NCBI RefSeq assembly: GCF_024723825.1
Contig: NZ_JANQBQ010000001.1
Coordinates: 3,410,001-3,474,000 of the forward strand
Length of the DNA: 64,000 bases
Direction: 5' to 3'
DNA from: Romboutsia lituseburensis
GTDB lineage: Bacteria; Bacillota; Clostridia; Peptostreptococcales; Peptostreptococcaceae
Shown: positions 25,255 through 34,443 of the stretch, piece by piece
Position numbering within the stretch: the stretch's first letter is position 1
Layout: each line of letters begins with the position of its first letter
Notes under the pieces: generated by a model
Databases searched by the model: none
The model's input: only the letters and a program-made list of their open reading frames with translations
What the model was told of the DNA's origin: nothing
Program-made: the position numbers and the translations under genes

Positions 25255-25932
25255 GAACTGTTAAAATATGACTATATAGGGGCTGATATTAGTTGGGATA
25301 GACCTATAGTAAAGATAAACTATGATAATAATGAGCTTATATTAAAAATAGGAAGCAAAGAAGCTATAAAAAATGGAAAAACTATAAGTTTAGAAAAAGA
25401 ACCATACATATACAAAGGTAGAACTATGGTTCCATTAAGATTTGTATCAGAATCTTTAGGATTAACAGTAAATTATAGAGATAAGAAAGTAGATATAATA
25501 ACACCTAAACTAAAAATAAACAATATAGAAATAGATTCAATAGATAACTATTGTCCTATGACTATGGGGGGAATACTTTCTAAAAATAAAAATAATCTCT
25601 ATGCTACTCGTATCAATAATGTAATAGAAGCTTCTAAAACTAATGAAGTAGATATTGATAAATTTTCTGAAAGATTGTATGACTGGAAAGGAAAAGAGTA
25701 TTTCCATGAAAATTATGAATATGCATTTTTAGATAAATCAAATAATAAAATAGCAGAGTATAAAACGTATACATGTCCTGATTGGAGTGATATAAATAAT
25801 CCAAAAACTATTTGTTTAATGGAAGACGTTACAAATTCAAAGTGGTACGTTATTAAAACACAAGATTTAAAAAAATTTCAATCATTATATGGTATAGGTG
25901 AATGGACACTTATATCAAATACTGTTGCATAG
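25255..25932 (+). pseudogene. Copper-amine-oxidase-N-domain protein, 5' truncated
   Basis: The frame is open from a TAG at 25252-25254 to 25932. It begins in mid-domain (GADISWDRPIVKINYDNN), then has ISLEKEPYIYKGRTMVPLRF and VSESLGLTVNYRDKKVDII, the copper amine oxidase N-terminal-like stalk domain. A C-terminal region of about 140 residues of unknown type follows. No signal peptide or credible start is present before the domain; the first ATG (25426) is inside it with no ribosome site. The gene has lost its 5' part. Such domains occur on secreted surface proteins of Clostridia. Confidence 0.65.
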
Positions 25933-26017
25933 AAAAAATTGGATTTAATTGTTATTTTAAATTCTATTTACCTTATGATATATTTTTACTTGGAATAAAA
26001 TAAATTGGAGGAGTTTT

Positions 26018-27340
26018 ATGAGGAATAACATTATTAAAGTACTTATCTTTACATTTATATCATTTATATTCTTTGATTATAATTCGTATGATATAAATGC
26101 TAATGAAAAATTATCAACTAGTACAAATATACAGAATGAGGAAGTAAATATACCTGATAAAATTTTAAAAGAAGTTGTATTAAGAACATTAGGTAAAAAT
26201 CCTATGGATAGTATAACTATAACTATATCTGACATGGAATCTTTAACTAGTTTAAGTTTCTGGGCAGCATTTTCTTCTGATAAAATTTCGAATTTAGAGG
26301 GAATACAATACGCTAAAAATTTAAAATACTTAGATGTTAGCTATAATAAAATATCAGATATAGGGCCACTAACAAATTTAACAAATTTAAAGGACTTAGA
26401 TGTTAGTTATAATAAAATATCAGATATAGGTCCATTAAGAAATTTAACAAAATTAGAACGCTTAAATTTAGATTCTAATCATATTTTAGATTTTAGTCCA
26501 CTTAAAAACTTGCCGAATAAGGAAAAATTTAGGTATGGAACTATATTAGAACAAAATGTATATTATGATGAAGTTCGTTTAACAGGTGATAGTTTTAAGA
26601 TTAAAAATCCATTTATAGGTATTGATGGAGAAATGCTAACTGAACTGTATGGTCAACGTTATGGGAATTATATGGGAAGGTCTGAAGGTGATTATCTAAT
26701 ATGGGACAATATAACGGAAAAAGATATTAGAGAGTCAAATTTTCAACTAATAGCGGCTTATTATTGGGATTATTACTATGATGGAATGCATGATTATAAT
26801 CGTGTTAGTGAATTACATATACCAATAGCACCGTTTAATGATATATATAATCACTGGGCAGAGGATACTATAAGAGAATATGAACGTAAAAAAATAATTG
26901 CGAAAGATGTTAGGTTTAGACCTAATGAAGCTATGACTAGAGCAGAATTTGTAAAAATATTTAATAAAACATTTAAGCTAAGCAAGCATAGTGGGAAAAC
27001 ATTTAAAGATACTAAAAATCATTGGGCATATTATGAAATTGATATTGCAGTAACTAATGGAGTATGTAATGGAAAAACAGAAACAGAATTTAAACCTGAT
27101 GATCCTATAACAAGGCAAGAAGCTGCGACTATGTTATCAAACTACTTGAATTTATCTGACAATAACATAGACAAAATAGTTAAATACAAAGATAGCAATG
27201 ACATATCTAGCTGGGCTAAGCCTTCAGTAGAAGGTGTAATTGAAAAAGGCTATATGGGTGGATATAGTGACAATACATTTAGGCCTAAGAATAAAATAAC
27301 AAGAGCAGAAGCATTATCTATGTTAAGTAGAATAAAATAA
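26018..27340 (+). CDS. Surface protein with leucine-rich repeats and three SLH domains
   Basis: The 440-residue protein has a signal peptide (about 1-28). Internalin-type leucine-rich repeats follow at about 80-165, including two near-identical units with LDVSYNKISDIGPL. A middle region of unknown fold comes next. Three S-layer homology domains start near residues 270, 330 and 392 (FNDIYNHWAEDTI, FKDTKNHWAYYEI, YKDSNDISSWAKP). SLH domains hold proteins to wall polysaccharide, so this is a surface-anchored binding protein; the LRR would be the ligand face. GGAGGAG precedes the ATG. Anchoring would need pyruvylated wall polymer, and a pyruvyl transferase is encoded at 42191. Confidence 0.9.
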   Translation: MRNNIIKVLIFTFISFIFFDYNSYDINANEKLSTSTNIQNEEVNIPDKILKEVVLRTLGKNPMDSITITISDMESLTSLSFWAAFSSDKISNLEGIQYAKNLKYLDVSYNKISDIGPLTNLTNLKDLDVSYNKISDIGPLRNLTKLERLNLDSNHILDFSPLKNLPNKEKFRYGTILEQNVYYDEVRLTGDSFKIKNPFIGIDGEMLTELYGQRYGNYMGRSEGDYLIWDNITEKDIRESNFQLIAAYYWDYYYDGMHDYNRVSELHIPIAPFNDIYNHWAEDTIREYERKKIIAKDVRFRPNEAMTRAEFVKIFNKTFKLSKHSGKTFKDTKNHWAYYEIDIAVTNGVCNGKTETEFKPDDPITRQEAATMLSNYLNLSDNNIDKIVKYKDSNDISSWAKPSVEGVIEKGYMGGYSDNTFRPKNKITRAEALSMLSRIK

Positions 27341-27354
27341 AAATATAACTTATA

Positions 27355-27401
27355 TAAAAAACAGCGTGAGTTTAATACTTTATAAAACTCATGCTGTTTT
27401 A
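27355..27401. terminator. Bidirectional terminator
   Basis: AAAACAGCGTGAGTTT and AAACTCATGCTGTTTT pair with one mismatched or G-U position. It lies between convergent genes and can serve both. Confidence 0.85.
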
Positions 27402-27420
27402 ATTTAATATAATTTATATT

Positions 27421-28791
27421 TTAAATCGCTTTTTTGTCTAAATCACTATTAATAGAATTAATATGAGACATATAAAGCTTTGTCTCCTTAATAACAACAG
27501 GCATAAGTAGTATTAGAGCAATTAAATTTGGAATAGCCATAAGACCATTAACTATATCTGCAATTATCCATACCATTTCTAATTTCAAGAAAGAACCTAA
27601 AAGAACCATCAAAACAAATACTAATCTATATCCTTTTATACCTTTAGTACCAAATAAGAACTCAAAGCATCTTTCTCCATAATAACTCCAACCAAGTATA
27701 GTTGTAAAAGCAAATAAACTTAAACTAAGAGTTAAAAATAAAGGACCTACATTCGGTAGCACACTTTTAAAAGCGGCCTGTGTCATAAGAGCACCGTTTA
27801 AATCTCCAGTCCAAACCCCTGATAATATAATAGCAAAACCAGTAAGTGAACATATAATTAAACTGTCTATAAAAGTACCAGTCATAGATATAAGACCTTG
27901 TTCAGCTGGCCAATTAGTTTTAGCCGCAGCGGCAGCAATTGGAGCACTACCAAGTCCTGATTCATTTGAAAATACACCACGAGCGATACCATTTCTAATA
28001 GCCATAGCAACACTAGAACCTAAAAAACCACCTACAGCAGCAGTTGAGTTAAATGCCCCATCAAATATAAGTGTAAATGTAGTCGGAATTTTATTAAATG
28101 AAGTAAACACAATTAATAAACACATAAAGATATATATACCAGACATAAATGGAACTATAGCTGTTGCCACTTTAGATATATTTTGAATTCCACCAAATAT
28201 AACTAAGGCTACGATTAAAGTTAATATAATACCAGTAATTCTTGGATCTATTCCAAAGCTACCATTTATAGAATCTGTTATAGAGTTAACTTGAGTAAAT
28301 GTACCTATCCCAAGTAATGCTACTAAAATACCACTTACAGCAAAGAATATTGCAAGAGGCTTGAACTTTTGTCCTAGACCATTAACTATATAGTACATAG
28401 GACCTCCAGATGTTTGGCCATTTTCGTCCTTAGTTCTATATTTTATAGCAAGAACACCTTCAGCATACTTAGTTGCCATACCAAAGAATGCTGCAAGCCA
28501 CATCCAAAATAGTGCTCCTGGTCCACCTACCTTTATAGCAGTAGCAACACCGACAATGTTACCAGTACCAACAGTAGCAGCAAGAGCTGTACATAGTGCT
28601 GAGAAACTAGAAATATCACCATTTCCATTGTTTTCAGCCTTAAAAATTAATCTTAATGCAGTTGGAAGTTTAGTGATTTGTAAAAATCCAAGTCTGAAAG
28701 TAAATAAGACACCAGTACCAACTAATAATACTAGTAATGGTGGTCCCCATATAAATGAGTCCACAGAGTTTAAAACATCAATTAAATTCAT
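27421..28791 (-). CDS. AGCS-family sodium:amino acid (alanine/glycine) symporter
   Basis: The 456-residue membrane protein imports alanine or glycine with sodium. About ten helices are visible with family signatures GTGNIVGVATAI near residue 95, GMATKYAEGVLAIKYR and SNESGLGSAPIAAAAAKTNWP near 280. I start at ATG 28791, 6 bases after GAGGGGTG; a GTG three codons upstream overlaps that ribosome site. A tandem glycine riboswitch and terminator precede it on the same strand, so glycine is the likely physiological substrate. Confidence 0.92.
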   Translation of the reverse strand: MNLIDVLNSVDSFIWGPPLLVLLVGTGVLFTFRLGFLQITKLPTALRLIFKAENNGNGDISSFSALCTALAATVGTGNIVGVATAIKVGGPGALFWMWLAAFFGMATKYAEGVLAIKYRTKDENGQTSGGPMYYIVNGLGQKFKPLAIFFAVSGILVALLGIGTFTQVNSITDSINGSFGIDPRITGIILTLIVALVIFGGIQNISKVATAIVPFMSGIYIFMCLLIVFTSFNKIPTTFTLIFDGAFNSTAAVGGFLGSSVAMAIRNGIARGVFSNESGLGSAPIAAAAAKTNWPAEQGLISMTGTFIDSLIICSLTGFAIILSGVWTGDLNGALMTQAAFKSVLPNVGPLFLTLSLSLFAFTTILGWSYYGERCFEFLFGTKGIKGYRLVFVLMVLLGSFLKLEMVWIIADIVNGLMAIPNLIALILLMPVVIKETKLYMSHINSINSDLDKKAI

Positions 28792-29014
28792 AAAGAACAC
28801 CCCTCATATCATTGTTTAATAAATTAAACAATTTAAAATTTTAAGCTAAATAAATCTTTGGAGTAAAATGAATTAATTGACAGGAATGAAGAAAAAAGTT
28901 TATCCCTAAAAATAACATTTAAACAAAATCATATTTTAAAAACCTTAGAATAAGATTAAACTTTTCAATAAGATTAAATTTTGCAATAGAATTAATTTTG
29001 AAATAAGATTTTGT

Positions 29015-29054
29015 TATAAAATAATAAAAGCTAAATCTAATATTAGATTTAGCT
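29015..29054 (-). terminator. Terminator in the glycine riboswitch leader
   Basis: On the minus strand AGCTAAATCTAAT and ATTAGATTTAGCT form a loop-free palindrome followed by a T-rich tract. It lies between the aptamers and the symporter start, consistent with transcriptional control by glycine. Confidence 0.75.
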
Positions 29055-29104
29055 CTGGATAAACGAACGTACTATAAATGAGTACCAAAAAAGTACTAAA
29101 AAAT

Positions 29105-29275
29105 AGTTTATAATCCCTGTCCTTTTGCCTGAGAGATTGAGCAGTATTGCCTTGCCCCTTCGGCGCCTATAATAGGTCTCTCCAGAGTTCCCTAAACTTT
29201 ACAGTCCTACTTTAGAAAAAGTACCTGAGAGTGCGACTCCGTCGGTGTGTTAAAATTAACAACTCTTCTATAAAG
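29105..29275 (-). ncRNA. Tandem glycine riboswitch
   Basis: Read on the minus strand, two aptamers are visible. The second is canonical: CTCTGGAGAGACC, then GCGCCGAAGGGGCAAGG and CAATCTCTCAGGCAAAAGGA. The first, more diverged, has CACACCGACGGAGTCGCACT followed by CTCTCAGGTACTTTT. The tandem layout senses glycine. It controls the AGCS symporter downstream, with the terminator at 29015-29054 as the probable expression platform. Confidence 0.93.
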
Positions 29276-29510
29276 CTTCAAACGGGTATTTAATTATGTT
29301 AGCATTATTCACTATCTATAATATTAAATAAACTAAAAAATGTCAACAATTTAATTCGTTTCGTATACTAACAATTGAATGAAATATGGAAAAAATGTAT
29401 ATTTATTGCATATAAAATTATTTAAATTAGTAGATACTTCAAAATATATGTTAATATAATAATTATGTAAAACAATATGCTCATATGGGCAATCAAAGGA
29501 AGGTAATAGA

Positions 29511-31628
29511 ATGAAGAAGATATTAGTACTAGCAGAAAAACCTTCAGTAGGTAGAGATATAGCTAGAGTATTAGGATGTAAAAATGAAAAAAATGGATAT
29601 ATAGAAGGACCAAAATATATAGTAACATGGGCACTAGGACATTTAGTAACATTAGCAGACACAGAAAGTTATGGTCAGCAATACAAATCTTGGAATATAG
29701 ATGATTTACCAATACTTCCAAAGTATTTAAAAACTGTAGTAATTAAAAAAACTAGTAAACAATTTAACACAGTAAAAGCTCAAATGAATAGAGAAGATGT
29801 ATCTGAAATAGTAATAGCAACAGATGCAGGACGTGAAGGAGAGCTTGTTGCTAGATGGATAATAGAAAAAGCACAAGTTAAAAAGCCACTAAAGCGTTTA
29901 TGGATATCATCAAGTACAGATAAAGCAATAAAAGATGGATTTAATAAACTTAAAGATGCTAAAGAGTATGAAAATCTATATCATTCAGCAATAGCAAGAG
30001 CAGAAGCTGACTGGATAGTTGGGATAAATGCAACTCGTGCACTTACAACAAAGCACAACGCACAACTTTCATGTGGTAGAGTACAAACTCCAACACTAGC
30101 AATGATACTAAAAAGAGAAAATGAAATAATGGAATTTAAACCTAAAAACTACTATGGAATAAACGTAATAGGAACTAAAGGATCAAGTAGCCTTAAATTT
30201 ACATGGGTAGATAACAAAAACTCAAGTAGTAGCTTTAACGAAGAAAAAGTAGATAATACAATAAAGAAAATAAATAACTCAAAAATAGAAGTAACAAAAG
30301 TAAATAAAAGTCATAAGAAAAAATATTCACCAGCACTATATGACTTAACAGAATTACAAAGAGATGCAAATAAAATATTTGGATATTCAGCAAAAGAAAC
30401 ACTATCAATAATGCAAAAACTATACGAACATCACAAAGTACTTACTTATCCAAGAACAGACTCTAGATACTTAACTACTGACATAGTAGAAACATTATCT
30501 GATAGAATAAAAGCAGTAAATGTAAGTGATTACTCAAGAGTATGTACAAAACTATTAAAAACAAAAATAAAAGGAAATAAATCATTTGTTGATGACTCAA
30601 AAGTAAGTGATCACCATGCGATAATACCAACAGAAGAAAGAGTATTCTTAGGGGATTTAAGTGACAAAGAAAGAAAAATATATGACTTAGTAGTTAAGAG
30701 ATTCTTAGCAGTACTTTGTCCTCCATTTGAATATGAACAAACAAGTATAGAAGCTAAAATAAATGATGAGAAATTAACTGCTAAAGGTAATAAAATAATA
30801 TCTTTAGGATGGAGAGAAACATACAAAGATAGCGATGATGAAGAAAGCTATGATAGTATACCAACAGTTAAAGAAGGAGATACGTTAGAGGTAGAAAAGA
30901 TAAATAAAACTACTGGAAAAACTAACCCTCCATCATATCTAAATGAAGCTAGTTTACTTACACAAATGGAGAAAAATGGACTAGGAACAGTAGCTACAAG
31001 AGCAGATATAATAGAAAAATTATTCAATACTTTCCTACTAGAGAAAAAAGGAAAAGACATACACATAACATCAAAAGGTAAGCAATTATTAGAACTTGCA
31101 CCAAAAGATTTAAAAACACCAGAATTAACATCTTCTTGGGAAAATCAATTAAATGATATATCAAAAGGGAAGTTAAGCAAAAACAAATTTATAGGAGAAA
31201 TGAAAAATTACTCTACAGATATAGTAAGAGAAATAAAACAAAGTGACTCTAAATTTAAACATGATAACTTAACTAAAAATAGATGCCCAGAGTGTGGAAA
31301 GTTCATGCTTGAAGTAAACGGAAAAAGAGGTAAGATGCTAGTTTGTGAAGATAGAGAATGTAACACTAGAAAAACTGTATCACAAACAACAAATGCAAGA
31401 TGTCCAGTTTGTCATAAAAGACTAGAACTTCGTGGAGAAGGAGAAGGAAAGACATTTGTTTGTAGTTGTGGACATAGAGAAAAATTAAGTACATTTAATA
31501 AAAGAAAATCAGAAGAAAAGAATAAAGCATCTAAAAAAGATGTAAATAAATATCTAAAAAATCAAAATAAAACTGAAGAAAACTTCAATAATCCTTTTGC
31601 AGCAGCTTTAGCGAAATTAAAGAAATAA
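29511..31628 (+). CDS. topB: DNA topoisomerase III
   Basis: This type IA topoisomerase of 705 residues relaxes and decatenates DNA. The Toprim domain begins ILVLAEKPSVGRDIARVLG and includes the metal-binding ATDAGREGELVA near residue 105. The catalytic tyrosine is in VLTYPRTDSRYL near residue 309. Two C-terminal zinc-binding motifs follow, RCPECGKFM...CEDREC near 595 and RCPVCHKRL...CSCG near 632, and then a basic tail. GGAAGG precedes the ATG. It is transcribed alone. Confidence 0.95.
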   Translation: MKKILVLAEKPSVGRDIARVLGCKNEKNGYIEGPKYIVTWALGHLVTLADTESYGQQYKSWNIDDLPILPKYLKTVVIKKTSKQFNTVKAQMNREDVSEIVIATDAGREGELVARWIIEKAQVKKPLKRLWISSSTDKAIKDGFNKLKDAKEYENLYHSAIARAEADWIVGINATRALTTKHNAQLSCGRVQTPTLAMILKRENEIMEFKPKNYYGINVIGTKGSSSLKFTWVDNKNSSSSFNEEKVDNTIKKINNSKIEVTKVNKSHKKKYSPALYDLTELQRDANKIFGYSAKETLSIMQKLYEHHKVLTYPRTDSRYLTTDIVETLSDRIKAVNVSDYSRVCTKLLKTKIKGNKSFVDDSKVSDHHAIIPTEERVFLGDLSDKERKIYDLVVKRFLAVLCPPFEYEQTSIEAKINDEKLTAKGNKIISLGWRETYKDSDDEESYDSIPTVKEGDTLEVEKINKTTGKTNPPSYLNEASLLTQMEKNGLGTVATRADIIEKLFNTFLLEKKGKDIHITSKGKQLLELAPKDLKTPELTSSWENQLNDISKGKLSKNKFIGEMKNYSTDIVREIKQSDSKFKHDNLTKNRCPECGKFMLEVNGKRGKMLVCEDRECNTRKTVSQTTNARCPVCHKRLELRGEGEGKTFVCSCGHREKLSTFNKRKSEEKNKASKKDVNKYLKNQNKTEENFNNPFAAALAKLKK

Positions 31629-31860
31629 AAGTAATATAGTGTCGTTTAAAGAAGTTGAAACAAAGGGAACGATAAAATAATATAAAAAAATATGTAGAAA
31701 TATACCAAAATTACTCTTAAGAGTAATATGAAATTAAAAAAATGGGTGATACAATAAAAGTATCTTAAATATATTTATATTTAATAAAAATTCCCAAAAT
31801 TATTGTAAAAAATCGCATTTCTTTTGAGTAATTTAATTCTGATTTTTTTGCAAAAAACTC

Positions 31861-31900
31861 AAAAAATAGCTTTCGATTATTTCGAAAGTTATTTTTTTTG
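31861..31900 (+). terminator. Terminator-like hairpin 1 before the kinase-like gene
   Basis: AATAGCTTTCGA and TCGAAAGTTATT pair with one G-U and lead into a run of eight T. Confidence 0.7.
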
Positions 31901-32160
31901 TAAATAATTTAAGTCATGTAAATATAAAAGGGAGATTGATTAAGACTAAATATATATTTTTTAAAAAAAAGTAGCAAAAGGTAGTAGGAAAAATTATACA
32001 ATAGTATTATTAAAAATTAATACATAGAGGAATTTAAATTAAAGCTTAGTACGTATATAATCAATAGTGATAAAAAACTTAAACTCAAATTATCAATACA
32101 AAAGTCTATTACAAAAAATCTTATTATGATATTGAAAAACTAATTGTGCTTAAAATTAGG

Positions 32161-32199
32161 AAAAATAACTTCTGAAACTACCAGAAGTTATTTTTTTTT
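32161..32199 (+). terminator. Terminator-like hairpin 2 before the kinase-like gene
   Basis: AAAATAACTTCTG and CAGAAGTTATTTT pair perfectly and lead into nine T. Outline and downstream TTTGTAAA match hairpin 1, suggesting a local duplication. Confidence 0.75.
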
Positions 32200-32364
32200 G
32201 TAAAAATAACTATCATAATAAGATAAAATTTGTTGTATTTTTAATAAATATACTGAATCAATACTAAAAAGAATAAAAATTATACTTAAGAGTAATTTTC
32301 TGAAAATTCGCTGAAAGATACTATTATACTAACTAATACTTTTAAGGAAGGATAACTTTATTTT

Positions 32365-33282
32365 ATGTCATTTAAATATAGGGTATATGGGTTAAATATA
32401 GAGTCAGAAATTAAACTGGAAGAACTTATAAAAATAAAAGAAAATCAATGTAATCATATAGATGTAAAAATAAAATATGGTCAAGTCTGTGAGAAAATAA
32501 AAAAACAAGTAAATGACAACTCGTGGATAGGTACAGATATAAATGATATTTGTATATATATTAAAGATATTGCAATATACCAAATAAAAAATGGCAATAC
32601 AATAATAGTAGAACCATTAAAAGATAAGGATAATGAAAGAATAAAATCATTTTTATTAGGATGGTCATTTGGAATATTGTTAATCCAAAGAAAGACTATA
32701 GCATTACATGGATCAGCTATATCAAAAGGAGATAAAGCTATTATAATATCAGGAAAAAGTAAAGCTGGTAAATCAACATTAGCATCAGCCCTTAACAATA
32801 AAGGATATAAATTTTTATCAGATGATGTAGTAGCACTAGATATGTTAAACGACAATGTACTAGTACATCATGCATATCCAGAAAAGAAAGTGTGTAAAGA
32901 TGTTATGAAAGTTTTAGGATATGATGAAAAAAACTACAAGATAAATAAACAAAATGCTGAAATAATAAGATACAAAGTACCCGTAACAGAAATATTTGAA
33001 CCAAATCCTCGTAAAGTAAAAGCTATATTTGAAATAGTATCTAAAGATGAATATAAAAAAGTTAGTATAGAAAAATTAGAAGGAAATAAAAAAATTGACT
33101 ATATGCTGAATAACATATACTTCTTTGGGGTAGAAAGTTCAATAGGAACGAGACCTGAGTATTTCAAAAAAGCAATTCAATTAATCAATAGTGTTCCTTT
33201 GTATAAAATAAAAAGGCCTAGTGGCAAAATAACAATAGAAGATCAGATGAACTTAATAGAAGAAGAATTGTCAGAATTATAA
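32365..33282 (+). CDS. HPr kinase-like P-loop protein (putative peptide kinase)
   Basis: The 305-residue protein has an N-terminal domain of about 115 residues and a C-terminal P-loop domain like that of HPr kinase/phosphorylase. Walker A is ISGKSKAGKSTLA, preceded by the family-typical LHGSAI, with KFLSDDVVAL as the acidic pair. It lacks the HPr-kinase N-terminal module. Relatives of this kind in paeninodin-type lasso peptide clusters phosphorylate the C-terminal serine of the precursor, and others occur in exopolysaccharide loci. The very next gene is a small peptide that ends in serine. A ribosome site GGAAGG lies rather far from the ATG. Phosphorylation of that peptide is my inference. 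Confidence 0.8.
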   Translation: MSFKYRVYGLNIESEIKLEELIKIKENQCNHIDVKIKYGQVCEKIKKQVNDNSWIGTDINDICIYIKDIAIYQIKNGNTIIVEPLKDKDNERIKSFLLGWSFGILLIQRKTIALHGSAISKGDKAIIISGKSKAGKSTLASALNNKGYKFLSDDVVALDMLNDNVLVHHAYPEKKVCKDVMKVLGYDEKNYKINKQNAEIIRYKVPVTEIFEPNPRKVKAIFEIVSKDEYKKVSIEKLEGNKKIDYMLNNIYFFGVESSIGTRPEYFKKAIQLINSVPLYKIKRPSGKITIEDQMNLIEEELSEL

Positions 33283-33354
33283 AATAATTTATATTTCTTA
33301 TTTATAAAAAATAAGATTAATATAAAAATAAAACAAAAGGGGGAGGGAGATATT

Positions 33355-33510
33355 ATGAAAGAGTGGAAAAAGCCTAAAATAACGTCTTTAGGAATAGGAA
33401 AAACTGAAAGTATAAGTAAAGATCCTTTAGGGATAAGGCCACTAGGAAAGGATGAGAGTAGTAGTAGTAATCATAAGCCACCAAAACCGCCAAAGCCACC
33501 AAAATCATAA
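33355..33510 (+). CDS. RiPP-like precursor peptide 1
   Basis: The 51-residue peptide has a very strong ribosome site (GGGGGAGGGAG). Its start, WKKPKITSLGIGKT, matches the leader pattern of lasso peptide precursors (aromatic-x-x-P-x-L/I-x-x-x-G, then T), which a RiPP recognition element would bind. The C-terminal half is unusual: a serine run, then PPKPPKPP and a final lysine-serine. If T17 is at position -2 the core would start at S19, with no Asp/Glu at core positions 7-9, so a normal lasso ring is not possible. It is preceded by the kinase-like gene (72 bases) and followed by a terminator. The serine at the very end is a candidate phosphorylation site. Confidence 0.7.
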   Translation: MKEWKKPKITSLGIGKTESISKDPLGIRPLGKDESSSSNHKPPKPPKPPKS

Positions 33511-33536
33511 AATATTAAAATAATTAACTAAAATTT

Positions 33537-33577
33537 AAATCTCACTTTATATATCAATTATATAAGGTGGGATTTTT
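33537..33577 (+). terminator. Terminator after peptide 1
   Basis: AAATCTCACTTTATATA and TATATAAGGTGGGATTT pair over 17 bases with two G-U pairs and end in T's. It separates the kinase-peptide unit from the exopolysaccharide operon, or attenuates read-through into it. Confidence 0.85.
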
Positions 33578-33634
33578 TGTGTTACATGTATGTAGAAACA
33601 AATTAATCCTATTACTTATATGGTTAGCACAAAA

Positions 33635-33669
33635 AGGAATACAAAACTACACCAGTGGGTAGTATTCCA
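33635..33669 (+). other. Hairpin in the exopolysaccharide operon leader
   Basis: GGAATAC and GTATTCC pair around about 19 bases that themselves include ACTAC and GTAGT. No T run follows, so it is not a terminator. It sits about 80 bases before the first exopolysaccharide gene and may be a leader RNA element. Confidence 0.35.
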
Positions 33670-33748
33670 AACTTACCTAAAAAAATATAATAATAGAGAA
33701 GTTAAAACTTAAACAAAATTAATTGGAGGATAAAGTGGGGGAGAGCAA

Positions 33749-34429
33749 ATGGAAGAAACAATTGATCTAAGGGAATATTTTGCAATAATAAAAAAGCGAT
33801 TTTGGATAATTGCACTTATAGCAATAATAGCAACAACAGTTAGCGGAATAATAAGTTATATAAGATATGTTCCAGTATATCAAGCACAGACAACATTAAT
33901 AGTAAGTGCTGAACCAGTAAATGGAAATACAGTACTGACAGGAGATCAGATGTCAGTAACACAAAAGCTAGCGGTATTATATGGGGAAGTAATCAAATCA
34001 AGAGCAGTGCTAGAGCCAGTTATAAAAGATTTAAATCTAGACATGTCATATAACCAATTAGCAGCATCAGTATCAGTAACACCTGTTAATGAAACACAAA
34101 TAATGAACTTGATGGTACAAGATACAAATCCAGAAAGAGCTAGAGATATAGCAAATAAAATACCTAATGTATTTAGTAAAGAAGCAAAAAGAATAACTAA
34201 TGCTAATAAGGTAGAAGTAATAGATAAAGCAATACTTTCAAAAGTACCTGTAAACTCAAACAAAACAATGAACATGGTTATAGCTGCGGTACTTGGTGTA
34301 ATGATAGGACTGTTTGTAATATTCTTAATAGAATACTTAGACAATAAAATAAAGACACCACAAGATATACAAAAACACTTAGAACTACCAATATTAGGAG
34401 TAATACCTGATGAAGGATTAATAAAATAG
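33749..34429 (+). CDS. Polysaccharide chain-length regulator / kinase activator (Wzz, CpsC type)
   Basis: The 226-residue membrane protein has two helices (about 17-37 and 173-195) with an extracellular Wzz domain between them. The start IDLREYFAIIKKRFW is typical of the family. It activates the tyrosine kinase encoded next and helps set polymer length. The short cytoplasmic tail after the second helix is the expected activator peptide. GGGGGAG precedes the ATG. It is the first gene of the exopolysaccharide operon. Confidence 0.92.
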   Translation: MEETIDLREYFAIIKKRFWIIALIAIIATTVSGIISYIRYVPVYQAQTTLIVSAEPVNGNTVLTGDQMSVTQKLAVLYGEVIKSRAVLEPVIKDLNLDMSYNQLAASVSVTPVNETQIMNLMVQDTNPERARDIANKIPNVFSKEAKRITNANKVEVIDKAILSKVPVNSNKTMNMVIAAVLGVMIGLFVIFLIEYLDNKIKTPQDIQKHLELPILGVIPDEGLIK

Positions 34430-34443
34430 GGGGAAGAAAAAAT

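Larger units (their letters stand above)
31629..32364. other. Gene-free region with a palindrome and two similar hairpins
   Basis: No reading frame of quality is present in these 736 bases. It holds a perfect palindrome ATTACTCTTAAGAGTAAT (31710-31727), whose right half CTTAAGAGTAAT recurs at 32284-32295, and two terminator-like hairpins listed separately. Isolated ribosome-site-like stretches (AAAGGGAG at 31928, AGAGGAA at 32026) are followed by no usable gene. It may encode one or two small RNAs or be the remnant of lost genes. Confidence 0.45.

Noticed and set aside
33355-33510. Peptide 1 as an ordinary lasso peptide
   Set aside because: With Thr at -2 the core starts S19 and has Leu, Gly, Ile at ring positions 7-9, so no acidic residue can close the ring; the cyclase and protease genes are also missing here.
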